Positions 37,704 to 50,371 of a DNA stretch of 55,863 bases are shown piece after piece (position 1 is the first letter of the stretch; each line of letters begins with the position of its first letter). The position numbers and the translations under genes are program-made. The DNA lies in assembly GCF_000455205.1 (NCBI RefSeq), contig NZ_AUWQ01000106.1:1-55863 (forward strand), given 5' to 3'. This DNA comes from Mycobacterium sp. UM_CSW (GTDB taxonomy: Bacteria > Actinomycetota > Actinomycetes > Mycobacteriales > Mycobacteriaceae). The notes beneath the pieces were generated by a model that was given only the letters and a program-made list of their open reading frames with translations, did not search any database and was not told where the DNA came from.

Positions 37704-39182
37704 CTATTCGGGCCCTGAATTCTCGGGATTTTCTTCGGCGGACTTCGCGGCCGCCTTGTCCGCCGCCTCGGCCGCCGCGCTGCCCGGCCGCTTGCGCTGC
37801 ACCCAGCCCTCGATGTTGCGTTGCGGTCCCGCGGACACCGCCAGCGCCCCGGGCGGGACGTCGTCGCGCACCACGGTCCCGGCACCGGTGTAGGCCCCGT
37901 CGCCGACGGTCACCGGGGCCACGAACATGGTGTCCGACCCGGTGCGCACATGCGATCCGATGGTGGTGCGCCGCTTGGTTTCGCCGTCGTAGTTGACGAA
38001 CACGCTGGACGCGCCGATGTTGCTGTGCTCGCCGATGTCGGCGTCGCCGACGTAGGTCAGGTGCGGGACCTTGGTGCCCGTGCCGATGATCGAGTTCTTG
38101 ACCTCGACGAACGCGCCGAGCTTGCCGTCGGCCCCCAGCACGGTCCCCGGTCGCAGGTAGGTGAACGGGCCGACGGTGGCGCCGTCCCCGATCGACGAGG
38201 ACGAGCCGTGCGTGCGCACCACCGACGCGCCGTCGCCGACGCTGACGTCGGTCAGGGTGGTGTCGGGGCCGACGACGCAGTGGCCGCCCACCCGGGTGCG
38301 GCCCAGCAGCTGGGTGCCGGGGTGGATGACGGTGTCGCGACCGATCGTCACGTCGACGTCGATCCAGGTGGTGCCCGGATCGACGACGGTCACGCCGGAC
38401 ATCTGGTGGGCGGCGACGATCCGGCGGTTCAGCTCGGCGCCGAGTTCGGCCAGCTGGACGCGGTTGTTGACTCCGGCCACCAGCGCGCTGTCGGCGACGT
38501 GCTGAGCGCGCACAGCGCGGCCGTCGCCGCGCAGGATCGCGACGACGTCGGTCAGATACAGCTCCCGCTGGGCGTTATTCGAGCTCAGCCGGCTCAGCGC
38601 CGACCGCAGCGCCGCGACGTCGAAGGCGTAGACGCCGGCGTTGACCTCGCGGATCTGGCGCTGCGAGGGCGTCGCGTCGGTGTGCTCGACGATCGCCATC
38701 ACCTCGTTGTCCTGCGTACGCAGGATGCGGCCGTAGCCGACCGGGTCGTCGAGCGTCGTGGTGAGCACCGTGACCGCGGCCGACTCGGCGGTGTGGGCGG
38801 CGATCAGGCCGGCCACGGTGTCGGAGTCGAGCAGCGGGGTGTCCCCCGAGGTGACGAGGACGATGCCGGCGTAGTCGTCGGGCAGGGCGGACAGCCCGCA
38901 CAGGACGGCGTGGCCGGTGCCCAGCGGCCGTTCCTGCAACGCCACGTCGATCGAGCGGCCCAGCGTCTCGGCAAGCTCACCGACCAGCGGCGCGACGCGC
39001 TCGTGATCGTGGCCCAGGACCACGACCAGGTGCTGGGGCGCGACCTTGGCGATCGCGTGCAGGGAATGCGACAGCATGCTGCGGCCGGCGATCGTGTGCA
39101 GCACCTTCGGGGTGTCGGACCGCATCCGGGTGCCCGGTCCGGCCGCGAGGACCAGGACCGCAGTGTCACCACGAAACGACAT
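37704..39182 (-). CDS. glmU: Bifunctional GlcNAc-1-P uridyltransferase / GlcN-1-P acetyltransferase
   Basis: 492 residues; makes UDP-GlcNAc for peptidoglycan and the arabinogalactan linker. The N-terminal pyrophosphorylase has [21 protein letters not shown] and GTGHAVL; the C-terminal half is a left-handed beta helix with hexapeptide repeats and acetyltransferase residues in [13 protein letters not shown]. It ends with an Ala/Glu-rich tail. ATG 39182 with GGAG upstream. Confidence 0.97.
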   Translation of the reverse strand: MSFRGDTAVLVLAAGPGTRMRSDTPKVLHTIAGRSMLSHSLHAIAKVAPQHLVVVLGHDHERVAPLVGELAETLGRSIDVALQERPLGTGHAVLCGLSALPDDYAGIVLVTSGDTPLLDSDTVAGLIAAHTAESAAVTVLTTTLDDPVGYGRILRTQDNEVMAIVEHTDATPSQRQIREVNAGVYAFDVAALRSALSRLSSNNAQRELYLTDVVAILRGDGRAVRAQHVADSALVAGVNNRVQLAELGAELNRRIVAAHQMSGVTVVDPGTTWIDVDVTIGRDTVIHPGTQLLGRTRVGGHCVVGPDTTLTDVSVGDGASVVRTHGSSSSIGDGATVGPFTYLRPGTVLGADGKLGAFVEVKNSIIGTGTKVPHLTYVGDADIGEHSNIGASSVFVNYDGETKRRTTIGSHVRTGSDTMFVAPVTVGDGAYTGAGTVVRDDVPPGALAVSAGPQRNIEGWVQRKRPGSAAAEAADKAAAKSAEENPENSGPE

Positions 39183-39283
39183 GAACTCTCCTATTGGACC
39201 CTTCGCGCGGGCGTGCGTGTTGGTACGCCGACACGCCCTCAAGCGTTGCATTTCCTGCACGCTCGCCGCAAAGAGCCACGCTG

Positions 39284-39355
39284 CTCCGTCGCCAGGACTC
39301 GAACCTGAACTCTCAGAACCAAAATCTGATGTGCTGCCGATTACACCACGACGGA
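39284..39355 (-). tRNA. tRNA-Gln (anticodon TTG)
   Basis: The minus strand folds as a cloverleaf. The acceptor stem is TCCGTCG/CGACGGA, the D arm has GTGT...AGCAC, and the anticodon stem TCAGA/TCTGA holds the loop TTTTGGT (anticodon TTG, reads CAA). The T arm has CAGGT-TCGAGTC-CTGG. The discriminator is G and CCA is not fully encoded. It lies upstream of glmU, as I recall in M. tuberculosis. Confidence 0.95.
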
Positions 39356-39431
39356 CTGCAAGCCCCTAGGCCCGCGCCACCAAGAGACTTTAGACGGTGC
39401 GCGGGCCGGCGGTGCGGTTGTGCCGACCCGA

Positions 39432-39445
39432 TACGCTGATTGACG
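39432..39445 (+). promoter_or_regulatory. -10 box for a probable leaderless transcript
   Basis: TACGCT (39432-39437) fits the TANNNT -10 pattern and ends seven bases before the GTG of the TetR gene, which itself lacks a Shine-Dalgarno sequence. This spacing would place the transcription start on the GTG. Confidence 0.5.
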
Positions 39446-40092
39446 TGGCCGTTCTCGATAAAGAGCCCGACAAGGAAGCCCGGCCGGCGCGCGCCCGCAT
39501 GACGGGCAGCGATCGCCGCCAGCAGCTCATCGGCATCGCCCGCTCCCTGTTCGCCGAGCGCGGTTACGAGGGCACCTCGATCGAGGAGATCGCGCTGCGT
39601 GCCAACGTGTCCAAGCCCGTCGTCTACGAGCACTTCGGCGGCAAGGAGGGGCTGTACGCCGTCGTCGTCGACCGCGAGATGTCGGCGCTGCTGGACATGA
39701 TCACCTCGTCGCTGACCAACAACCGGTCCCGGGTGCGGGTGGAGCGGGTCGCCCTGGCGCTGCTCACCTACGTCGAGGAGCGCACCGACGGCTTCCGGAT
39801 CATGATCCGCGACTCGCCGGCCGCGATCAGCTCGGGCACCTACTCCAGCCTGCTCAACGACGCGGTCAGCCAGGTCAGCTCGATCCTGGCCGGCGACTTC
39901 GCACGCCGGGGGCTGGACGCGGACCTGGCGCCGCTGTACGCCCAGGCGCTGGTGGGCTCGGTGTCGATGACGGCGCAATGGTGGCTCGACACCCGCGAGC
40001 CGAAAAAAGAAGTGGTCGCCGCGCACCTGGTCAACCTGATGTGGAACGGCCTGACCCACCTGGAAGCGGACCCCAAGCTTCAGGACGAGTAA
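39445..40092 (+). CDS. TetR-family regulator (Rv1019-like)
   Basis: 215 residues from GTG 39445, or 197 from ATG 39499; I prefer 39445 because of the leaderless promoter geometry. The HTH has RRQQLIGIARSLFAERGYEGTSIEEIA and KPVVYEHFGGKEGLYAVVV. The ligand domain holds ERTDGFRIMIRDSP and TAQWWLDTREPKKEVV, a widely conserved actinobacterial TetR type. Divergent from tRNA-Gln/glmU, convergent with the SDR gene six bases beyond its stop. Targets unknown. Confidence 0.9.
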   Translation: MAVLDKEPDKEARPARARMTGSDRRQQLIGIARSLFAERGYEGTSIEEIALRANVSKPVVYEHFGGKEGLYAVVVDREMSALLDMITSSLTNNRSRVRVERVALALLTYVEERTDGFRIMIRDSPAAISSGTYSSLLNDAVSQVSSILAGDFARRGLDADLAPLYAQALVGSVSMTAQWWLDTREPKKEVVAAHLVNLMWNGLTHLEADPKLQDE

Positions 40093-40098
40093 CGCCTC

Positions 40099-40992
40099 CT
40101 AGGGCCGCACCCCGTCGAGGAAGTTGTTCAAGGCGTGCTTGCCGATCTCGCGGATGCCCAGAGGGCGCGGAAGCAGGCGGGTGACGACGAACATCATGCG
40201 CCGGTTCGGCGCCCCCACCTGCATGCTGGGCCGCTTGCCGAGATACAGCACGGCCTCCTCGACGTTCTCTTCGGGAGTGTTGATGAGGCTGCCCCTGGCC
40301 CGCGCGACCTCGAGCGCCTCAGCGGCCCCCGGCGAACTGGTGAGTCCGGCCATGCAGGCCAGCACGTGCACGTTGTCGGGTTTCAGTTCGTACCAGAGCC
40401 CTTCGGCGAGAATGATGTTGTACGCCCTCGTCGCGCCGTAGTGCGTGTAGTACGGACTGCCGATCAGGCCCGTGCCGCTACTCATCAGGACGATGCCGCC
40501 GCGACGGCGCGCCTTCATCAGCGCGCCGTAGTGATACGTCAGCCCAAAGGGGCTGCAGCAGTTGATGTTTATCCGTCGCCGCTCGAATTCGAGGTCGTCG
40601 GCCCAGAATCCGCCCACGGTGGCCAGGGCGGCGTTGGACACCAGCAGCCCGATTTCGCGGTCGCCGACGGCCGCGACGATGTTCTCCACGGCATCGGTCG
40701 CCCCCAGGTCCTGGGAGACGACCAGCACCTCGACACCGAACCTGGACACCAGTTCCTGGCGCTTCTTCTCCAGCTTGTCGGGGTCGCGCGCGACGATCAC
40801 GACCGACAAGCCCTGGGAGGCAGCGTAATCCGCCCAGGCGCCGCCGATGCCCTCGCTGGCGCCGGACACCAGTGCCCACGATCCGTACTGGCCCGCGAAG
40901 TTATTCGGTGGGCGCCGGGCCAGTGGGCTGTGCGATCGCCATTGCTGGGCCACAACGGATTTCAGCGCCAGGGCCGATTGTGTTGCGTTCAT
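40099..40992 (-). CDS. SDR protein with Arg in place of the catalytic Lys
   Basis: 297 residues. The cofactor loop ALVSGASEGIGGAWADY and LLVSNAALATVGG show an SDR of the 17-beta-hydroxysteroid-dehydrogenase-12/ketoreductase kind, with Ser in LMSSGTG. The expected Tyr-x3-Lys reads YGATR (codon AGG), so the Lys that binds NAD(P) ribose and lowers the Tyr pKa is Arg. It may be slow, altered, or use another Lys. ATG 40992 lies two bases after the LLM gene stop, suggesting one transcript TetR-LLM-SDR. Confidence 0.85.
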   Translation of the reverse strand: MNATQSALALKSVVAQQWRSHSPLARRPPNNFAGQYGSWALVSGASEGIGGAWADYAASQGLSVVIVARDPDKLEKKRQELVSRFGVEVLVVSQDLGATDAVENIVAAVGDREIGLLVSNAALATVGGFWADDLEFERRRININCCSPFGLTYHYGALMKARRRGGIVLMSSGTGLIGSPYYTHYGATRAYNIILAEGLWYELKPDNVHVLACMAGLTSSPGAAEALEVARARGSLINTPEENVEEAVLYLGKRPSMQVGAPNRRMMFVVTRLLPRPLGIREIGKHALNNFLDGVRP

Positions 40993-40994
40993 CG

Positions 40995-42059
40995 CTACCT
41001 TCCCGGTGTCGGTTCGCTCAGGGTGGGGATGGCCTTGAGGCGATCGATCAGGGTCGCAAGGACGTCGTCGGGTACGTCGTCGACCGGCAGGCTCAGGCCG
41101 CTGCACACGCCGGAGTACCAGCGCTCGAGCATGTCGGGGATTTCGTCGTAGGTGCCTTGCGGCACAACCCGATCCATCACCTCGTCCGTCAGGTGCTTCG
41201 GCAGGTCGGTCCATTCGTTCCGGCGCGCCATGCCGCTGAGCGCCTCGCCGATGTCCTCGAAGCCGAAGTGTTCGAGCTGTCGCCGGTAGGCGGGGGTGCT
41301 GTAGAGAAAGGCCAGCTCCGATCGGCGGTGTTCCCGCAACCGGGCCAGCTCGTCGTTGGTGGCGGCCATCAGCGGTTGCGGGTTGGCGACCACCGCGAGC
41401 GGCGTCCGGGGGCGCCGGCCCTTGGCGGCGCCCCCGGCGAGGTACGGCAGCGTCTGCGTCGCGAGGATCGACGGGTGTGAGTTGGTGGGGTGGCAGACGA
41501 AGCCGTCGGACATTTCACCGGCCAGCAGGCACATCTTCTTGTTGACCCCACCGGTCCAGATCTGCGGGGCCGGGCAGCCGATCGGGCCGGGGTTGAAATA
41601 TGGCTGGAGGCGGTCGAATCGGTAGAACCGCCCGCCGTAGTCGAGGGGCTCGCCGGTCTGGAAGGAGTGGAATATGGCGAGCACCGATTCGATGTACTCC
41701 CGCATCCGCAGCGATGGCTGCGACCACGGGACCGAGAACCGTCCGACGATGTTCCCGCGGACCTGGGAGGCCAGGCCGAGCTGGAAGCGGCCGTCGGAGT
41801 ACCCGGCGAGGTCCCACGCGGCGTATGCGGTGATCATGGGGCTGCGCGGCAACGCGAGGGCCATGCTGGTCCGCACGGTCAGCCGCTCCGTATGGGCCAA
41901 TGCCATTGCCGCGACGGCGAATACGTCGTGGATCGTCTCGGACACGTGGACGACCCCGAAGCCGATGCGCTCCATGCGCGCGGCCCACGGACCGATTTCG
42001 CCCAGGCCCAGCTGGGCCGGTGCGGAGGCGACGACCTCCATTGGCCGCCCGGCGGTCAT
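40995..42059 (-). CDS. Luciferase-like monooxygenase, probably F420-dependent
   Basis: 354 residues with the LLM TIM-barrel layout: a VVHVSETIHDVFAVAAMALAHTERL block near the N-terminus, RFQLGLASQVRGNIVGRF, and the IWTGGVNKKMCLLAGEMSDGF segment. It is of the subfamily common in mycobacteria (MSMEG-type F420 oxidoreductases). ATG start with ATGA overlap to the TetR stop. Substrate unknown. Confidence 0.87.
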   Translation of the reverse strand: MTAGRPMEVVASAPAQLGLGEIGPWAARMERIGFGVVHVSETIHDVFAVAAMALAHTERLTVRTSMALALPRSPMITAYAAWDLAGYSDGRFQLGLASQVRGNIVGRFSVPWSQPSLRMREYIESVLAIFHSFQTGEPLDYGGRFYRFDRLQPYFNPGPIGCPAPQIWTGGVNKKMCLLAGEMSDGFVCHPTNSHPSILATQTLPYLAGGAAKGRRPRTPLAVVANPQPLMAATNDELARLREHRRSELAFLYSTPAYRRQLEHFGFEDIGEALSGMARRNEWTDLPKHLTDEVMDRVVPQGTYDEIPDMLERWYSGVCSGLSLPVDDVPDDVLATLIDRLKAIPTLSEPTPGR

Positions 42060-42661
42060 CGGCTCAGCCCCCGGACGATCAACGTGGTGTTGTGCTCGAG
42101 CCAGGCATCGTCGAGGGTGCGTTCGGTGGCCATCGACATCATGACCGTGCCGCCGATCATGTCCATCAGCAGGCGCGCGTCGATGCCGTCGGCCGCCGCC
42201 CCCTTGGCGGCGGCGTGGTCGAGGTAGCGCTGCAGGCGTTCGTAGGTGCCGCCCTGCAGCCGGTCCAGCAGCCGCGCCGACAACCCCGGTTCGGAGGGCA
42301 GTTCGGCCGTCAGGCCCGACACCGCGCTGTGCACCGCCGGCCGGCTGAACAGGTGGATCGATCCTTCGAGCAGGCTGCGCACGACCGTCCGCAGATCACC
42401 CGTCAGCGGCAACTCCGCGCGCGGCGTCGGGGGAAACACCGCGGCGAAGACGAGCTCGATCTTGGTCGGGAAACGCCGGTATACCGCCGGTGGCGTGGCG
42501 CCGGCGCGCGCCGCCACCAACGGAATGCTCAGCCGGGCATAGCCGATCTCTTCGAGCAGCTCGTTGGTGGCCTGCAGCACGGCATCGTCGATGCGCGCGT
42601 CGCGCGGCCGCCCCTGCGACTTGGAGTCGCGATCATTGCGCTCCAACGGTGTTGATTTCAT
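42056..42661 (-). CDS. TetR-family regulator
   Basis: 201 residues from ATG 42661. The HTH is GRPRDARIDDAVLQATNELLEEIG, then AARAGATPPAVYRRFPTKIELVFAAVF, and a C-terminal ligand domain follows (TetR_C of the AcrR type). Its ATG lies inside a 21-base inverted repeat, which argues for autorepression. It heads the TetR-LLM-SDR unit and is divergent from the sulfotransferase operon. Confidence 0.88.
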   Translation of the reverse strand: MKSTPLERNDRDSKSQGRPRDARIDDAVLQATNELLEEIGYARLSIPLVAARAGATPPAVYRRFPTKIELVFAAVFPPTPRAELPLTGDLRTVVRSLLEGSIHLFSRPAVHSAVSGLTAELPSEPGLSARLLDRLQGGTYERLQRYLDHAAAKGAAADGIDARLLMDMIGGTVMMSMATERTLDDAWLEHNTTLIVRGLSR

Positions 42662-42679
42662 TACGTTCAGATCGTAATG
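42659..42679. promoter_or_regulatory. Inverted-repeat operator
   Basis: CATTACG-TTCAGAT-CGTAATG: seven-base arms match perfectly around a seven-base centre. The left arm includes the start codon of the TetR gene and the site is about 100 bases before the sulfotransferase ATG, so one bound regulator could control both directions. Confidence 0.65.
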
Positions 42680-42781
42680 TTTTGCAGGATCGAGCACAAC
42701 GGTCCGCCTGACCACCCGGAAGCGACCACGAAGGCCGCCAAGACATTTCAGCTGCGCGCTCAACGGTGAGGAACGCTAGCA

Positions 42782-44044
42782 ATGGCCATCGAAACGCCAC
42801 CCAGACCGCTGCCGTTTCGCATCCTCAACGGCGCCTACCGCGCCGCCCGCCGCGTCGGCGCCCATCCCGTGCCGCTGCGCAAGTACGCGCTCATGGACCG
42901 GGCCAGCCGGCGCGCGGGCGGCCTGACCGACTTCGGTGATCCCCGCTTCGAAGCGGGCCTGGACCGGCTCATCGACTCGATCAATTCCGAAGACAAGCTC
43001 AACGGCTTCGGCCGGATCCTGGCCGCGACCCACATCACCAACCTGCTGCGCCAGCGCTTGCTGGTCGTGGAGCACATCCGCCGGAATCCGTCGATCCGCG
43101 ACGAGGTCATCGCCAAACCGGTCTTCCTCGTCGGCGCACCCCGCACGGGCACCACGATCACCCATCACCTGCTCAGTCAGGACGACCGGTTCCGCTTCCC
43201 GCTCACCTGGGAGTGCGACGAGCTGCACCCGCCGCTAGATCCGGCCACCATGCGCACCGACCCGCGAATCGCGCGCAGCGAGAAGCAGATCCGCCGAACC
43301 CTGTCGCTGGCCCCCGATCTCGACGCCGCGCACCCGCTCGGCGCGTGGGAGGCCCAGGAATGCGCGCTGCTGCACGCCTACGCCTTTCACAGCGAGACGT
43401 TCCTGGTCATGTTCAACTGCCAGGGCTACGACCGGTGGTTGGCCGATCAGGACCGCGCCTGGGTCTACCAGGAGGAGAAGCTGCTCCTGCAGTACATGCA
43501 AAGCGGGGGACTGCGCCCGCGGGAGAGCTGGCTGCTGAAGACCCCGCCGCACATGGCCAACATCGACAAGATCCTCGACGTCTTCCCCGACGCGCGCTTC
43601 GTCACCACCTACCGCGAGCCCACCGAGGTCATCGCCTCCAGCTGTAAGTTGTCCGGCACCGTCTTCGCGATGGTGCAGGACGGGTTGGATTGGCAGGCCT
43701 GGCACGATCACGGCCGCTACATGCGCTGGCGCACCGGGGGGATGCTCGCCCGCAACGTCGAATTGCGGCGTCAATTCGCCGACCGCTCAGAGCAATTCAT
43801 CGACTTTCCGATGGAGCGCATGGATCGCGACCCGATGGCCTGCGTCAAGGCGATCTACGACCACTTCGGCATCGAGCTCACCCCCGAGGTGCACCGCAAG
43901 ATGGGCCAGTTCATGGACAAGCGGGGCGCGTCCACCCGCAAGCCCAACATCTACCGCGCCGAGGATTACGGGCTCGACATCGCGGCGCTCTGGCCGGAAC
44001 TGCAGTACTACCGCGACTTCTACGGAATCGAGGACAAGCGATGA
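42782..44044 (+). CDS. PAPS-dependent sulfotransferase family protein
   Basis: 420 residues. The 5'-phosphosulfate loop is VFLVGAPRTGTTITHHLL and the 3'-phosphate region is in FPDARFVTTYREPTEVIAS. The length and the DWQAWHDHGRYMRW region are those of the large mycobacterial Stf-like family, which sulfates lipids and glycans. ATG 42782 with GTGAGGA upstream. Its stop overlaps the next gene (ATGA). Acceptor unknown. Confidence 0.9.
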   Translation: MAIETPPRPLPFRILNGAYRAARRVGAHPVPLRKYALMDRASRRAGGLTDFGDPRFEAGLDRLIDSINSEDKLNGFGRILAATHITNLLRQRLLVVEHIRRNPSIRDEVIAKPVFLVGAPRTGTTITHHLLSQDDRFRFPLTWECDELHPPLDPATMRTDPRIARSEKQIRRTLSLAPDLDAAHPLGAWEAQECALLHAYAFHSETFLVMFNCQGYDRWLADQDRAWVYQEEKLLLQYMQSGGLRPRESWLLKTPPHMANIDKILDVFPDARFVTTYREPTEVIASSCKLSGTVFAMVQDGLDWQAWHDHGRYMRWRTGGMLARNVELRRQFADRSEQFIDFPMERMDRDPMACVKAIYDHFGIELTPEVHRKMGQFMDKRGASTRKPNIYRAEDYGLDIAALWPELQYYRDFYGIEDKR

Positions 44045-45201
44045 CCGATCAGTCAAGTGATGCGCTGCGCGCGGCGTGGCGACGGTTCGGCGAGCTGCAC
44101 GACGAGCTGCTCGGCGTCGCGCTGGCGCAGGGCGACCTCGACGAAGCTTCTGCCAGTACACTTCTCGGCCGTTTGATCGGCCACATTCAGTACATGGGCC
44201 TGCAATTGCGCAGCGACCCGGCCCGCCCCGCGCTGATCAACGCCCAGTACGCGCCGTGGAACTGGGGCCACTCCAACCCCGACACCCTGTACCTGTCGGC
44301 GCGCATCGACGACGCGCACGACTACCGCGTTTACGGAACGCTGGGCTCGGTCGCACAGACCACTTTTGGCGTCTACGCCGGCAAGGACGACCAAGCCCAA
44401 GCGGTCAAGACCCAGTCCGAAGACCTGGAAATCGCGGCGGACGGCTCCTTCGAGGTCTACTTCACCCGGCAAAAAACGGGCGATGCCAACTGGTTTCAGC
44501 TTCCGCCGGGGGCCGAGTCGTTCTGCTGCTACCAGACCTACGGCGACTGGCAGCGCCAGTCCAAGGGCACCATCCGCATCGAATGCCTCAATCCGGACGG
44601 ACCGGCGGGGCCCGCGTCGGTGGCGCAGGCCGTCGCCGCGTTCGACGAGCACCTCGCCGCGTCGCGGGACCTGTTCACCATGTGGGTCAACGACATTCCC
44701 GCGCGGGTCTTCGGTGCCCTGCCGAAGAATTTCGCCATCCCGCCGATGCAGCCTCCGTCGGCGATGGCCGGCGCGTGGTTCGTCCCCATCTCGTGGGAAC
44801 TGAACGAGGGCCAGGCCTTGGTGATCGACTACCAAATCCCCAGCGGCAGCCCGTATGTCGGCATCTGCCTGACGAATCGGTGGAGCGAGATGATCGACAT
44901 CGCCACCCGTCAGACGAGTCTGAATCTCGGCCAGTCGCACGCCGACGGCGACCGGGTGCGGGTGTTGCTGGCCACCGAGGATGTCGGCGTGGACAACTGG
45001 CTCGACGCGCGCGGGTATCGAGGCGGGGTCGTCACCTGGCGCGCCACCGCGGCCGAGCAACCCGCCGCGCCCACCGTGACCGTGATCGACGTCGACCGCG
45101 TGGACGACTACTTCGAACCGTCGCGCCGCGTCACCGCCGAGCAGCGGGCGGCGGCGCTGTTGGCGCGGCAACGCCATTTCGCCGAGCGGGACACGCCGTG
45201 A
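44041..45201 (+). CDS. DUF1214-like protein
   Basis: 386 residues, no signal peptide. The features I can see are the APWNWGHSNPDTLYLSARID segment and an ending block with IPSGSPYVGICLTNRW, similar to DUF1214/DUF1254 proteins. I cannot assign a reaction. The ATGA overlap with the sulfotransferase suggests they act together; the pairing recurs in mycobacteria as I recall. The upstream frame is antisense-like and excluded. Confidence 0.75.
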   Translation: MTDQSSDALRAAWRRFGELHDELLGVALAQGDLDEASASTLLGRLIGHIQYMGLQLRSDPARPALINAQYAPWNWGHSNPDTLYLSARIDDAHDYRVYGTLGSVAQTTFGVYAGKDDQAQAVKTQSEDLEIAADGSFEVYFTRQKTGDANWFQLPPGAESFCCYQTYGDWQRQSKGTIRIECLNPDGPAGPASVAQAVAAFDEHLAASRDLFTMWVNDIPARVFGALPKNFAIPPMQPPSAMAGAWFVPISWELNEGQALVIDYQIPSGSPYVGICLTNRWSEMIDIATRQTSLNLGQSHADGDRVRVLLATEDVGVDNWLDARGYRGGVVTWRATAAEQPAAPTVTVIDVDRVDDYFEPSRRVTAEQRAAALLARQRHFAERDTP

Positions 45202-45207
45202 ATACAG

Positions 45208-46548
45208 CTAGCCACAATCGCGAGCCAGCAGATCGGCGACCGTCTCGCGGCGGACCAGGGCGCGGGCCCGGCCCTCGTTGACCGCCACCAGCGGCGGGCG
45301 GCCGACCAGGTTGTAGTTCGACGCCATGCTGTGGTGGTAAGCGCCGGTGCAGGCCACCGCCAGCAGGTCGCCGGGGTGCACGTCGGCCGGCAGCTCAATG
45401 TCCCGGGCGATCTCGTCGCCCGCCTCGCAGTGCCGCCCGGCGACCGTGACGCGCAGCCTGGCGCCCAGGGGGTGCCGGTTGGCCAGCGTGACGGTGTATT
45501 GCGCGCCGTACAGCGACACCCGCGGGTTGTCGCTCATCCCGCCGTCGACGGCGACGAAGGTGCGCCCGCCCGGTTGCGTCTTCACCGAGCACACCCGGTA
45601 GAGCGTCACCCCGGCCCGGCCGCTGATGGCGCGACCGGGCTCCACCACGATCCTCGGCCGCGGGAAGTGCTCGGCCGCGCAGGCCTCGTCCAGCGCATCC
45701 TCGATGACCCGGGAAAGCTCGTCGAGGTCGAGCTCCCGATCGCCCGGGATGTAGGGGATCGCGTGGCCGCCGCCGATGTTCAGCTCGGTGAGCACGACCC
45801 CGTGCTGCGCGCGGATGTCGGCCATCGCCGCGATCATCCGGCGGATCGCCTCGCCGTAGAGGGCGGGGTCGGTGACCTGCGATCCGATGTGGCAGTGCAG
45901 GCCGACCAGGTCGAGGATGGGATGTGCCAGCACCCGTTTCGCGGCGTCCGAGGCCTGGTCACCGGCGAGGGTGAACCCGAACTTCTGGTCGCTGATGCCG
46001 GTGGTGACGGCGCGGTGGCCGTGGATGTCGATGTCGGGGGTCACCCGGATGAGCACCGGCTGCCGCCGCCGCGCCAGGCCGGCGAGGTAGGCGATCTCGA
46101 TGCACGAATCGACCACGATGCGCCCGACGCCGACGCGCACGGCCTCGCGCAGTTCGGCCGGTGATTTCGCGTTGCCGTGCATGACGATCCGTGCCGGGTC
46201 CACGCCGCCGGCCAGGGCGGTGGCCAGCTCGCCGGCCGAGCAGACGTCGACACCGAGCCCCTCCTCGCGCGCCCACCGCGCCACCGCGGTGGTCAGCAGC
46301 GATTTGCCCGCGTACACCACCCGGATGTCGCGCAGCGCCTTGCGGTAGCGGCGGGCGCGCACGCGGAAGTCCGCCTCGTCGATCACGTAGGCCGGGGTGC
46401 CGAACTCGTCGGCGATGTCGACGAGCGGCACGCCGCCGACGCACAGGCGGCCCTCCTCGTCGGAGTGTGTGTTGACGGGCCAGATCGTCGAATCGAACCG
46501 TCGGGGGGCGGCCTTTCCAAGGGACGGCAGGATGTCGAGCAATGTCAT
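45208..46548 (-). CDS. Diaminopimelate-decarboxylase-like PLP enzyme (LysA paralogue)
   Basis: 446 residues, fold III PLP decarboxylase. The PLP Lys is in VVYAGKSLL, HCHIGSQV and IGGGHAIPY bind phosphate and PLP, EPGRAI is conserved, and the C-terminal barrel has DGGMSDNPR and CTGAYHHSMASNYN with the second-subunit catalytic residues. The core lysA is elsewhere next to argS and thrABC in mycobacteria, so this looks like a second copy. It may act on another D,L-amino acid. Ends six bases from the convergent DUF1214-like gene. Confidence 0.9.
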   Translation of the reverse strand: MTLLDILPSLGKAAPRRFDSTIWPVNTHSDEEGRLCVGGVPLVDIADEFGTPAYVIDEADFRVRARRYRKALRDIRVVYAGKSLLTTAVARWAREEGLGVDVCSAGELATALAGGVDPARIVMHGNAKSPAELREAVRVGVGRIVVDSCIEIAYLAGLARRRQPVLIRVTPDIDIHGHRAVTTGISDQKFGFTLAGDQASDAAKRVLAHPILDLVGLHCHIGSQVTDPALYGEAIRRMIAAMADIRAQHGVVLTELNIGGGHAIPYIPGDRELDLDELSRVIEDALDEACAAEHFPRPRIVVEPGRAISGRAGVTLYRVCSVKTQPGGRTFVAVDGGMSDNPRVSLYGAQYTVTLANRHPLGARLRVTVAGRHCEAGDEIARDIELPADVHPGDLLAVACTGAYHHSMASNYNLVGRPPLVAVNEGRARALVRRETVADLLARDCG

Positions 46549-46655
46549 GACTTCAACGTGCGCCCGGCCGGTGGCCGGTGCCGCTTTTCTTACGATCCCT
46601 TGACGCCGCCGGGGCCAATATTGACGTCTTTAAGCGCCCCTAGAATGGATTCATC

Positions 46656-50314
<3,659 letters not shown>

Positions 50315-50318
<4 letters not shown>

Positions 50319-50371
50319 TCCGCGCCGCCGACGATGCAGAGCGAAGCGATGAGGAGGAGGGGCGCACTTGA
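50315..50371 (+). CDS. Short coupled ORF between mfd and mazG
   Basis: An 18-codon frame, [18 protein letters not shown], begins with an ATG overlapping the mfd TGA and ends with a TGA overlapping the mazG TTG. It could carry ribosomes from mfd to mazG. The purine-rich DNA (GATGAGGAGGAGG) also acts as the mazG ribosome site. I cannot say if the peptide matters. Confidence 0.35.
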
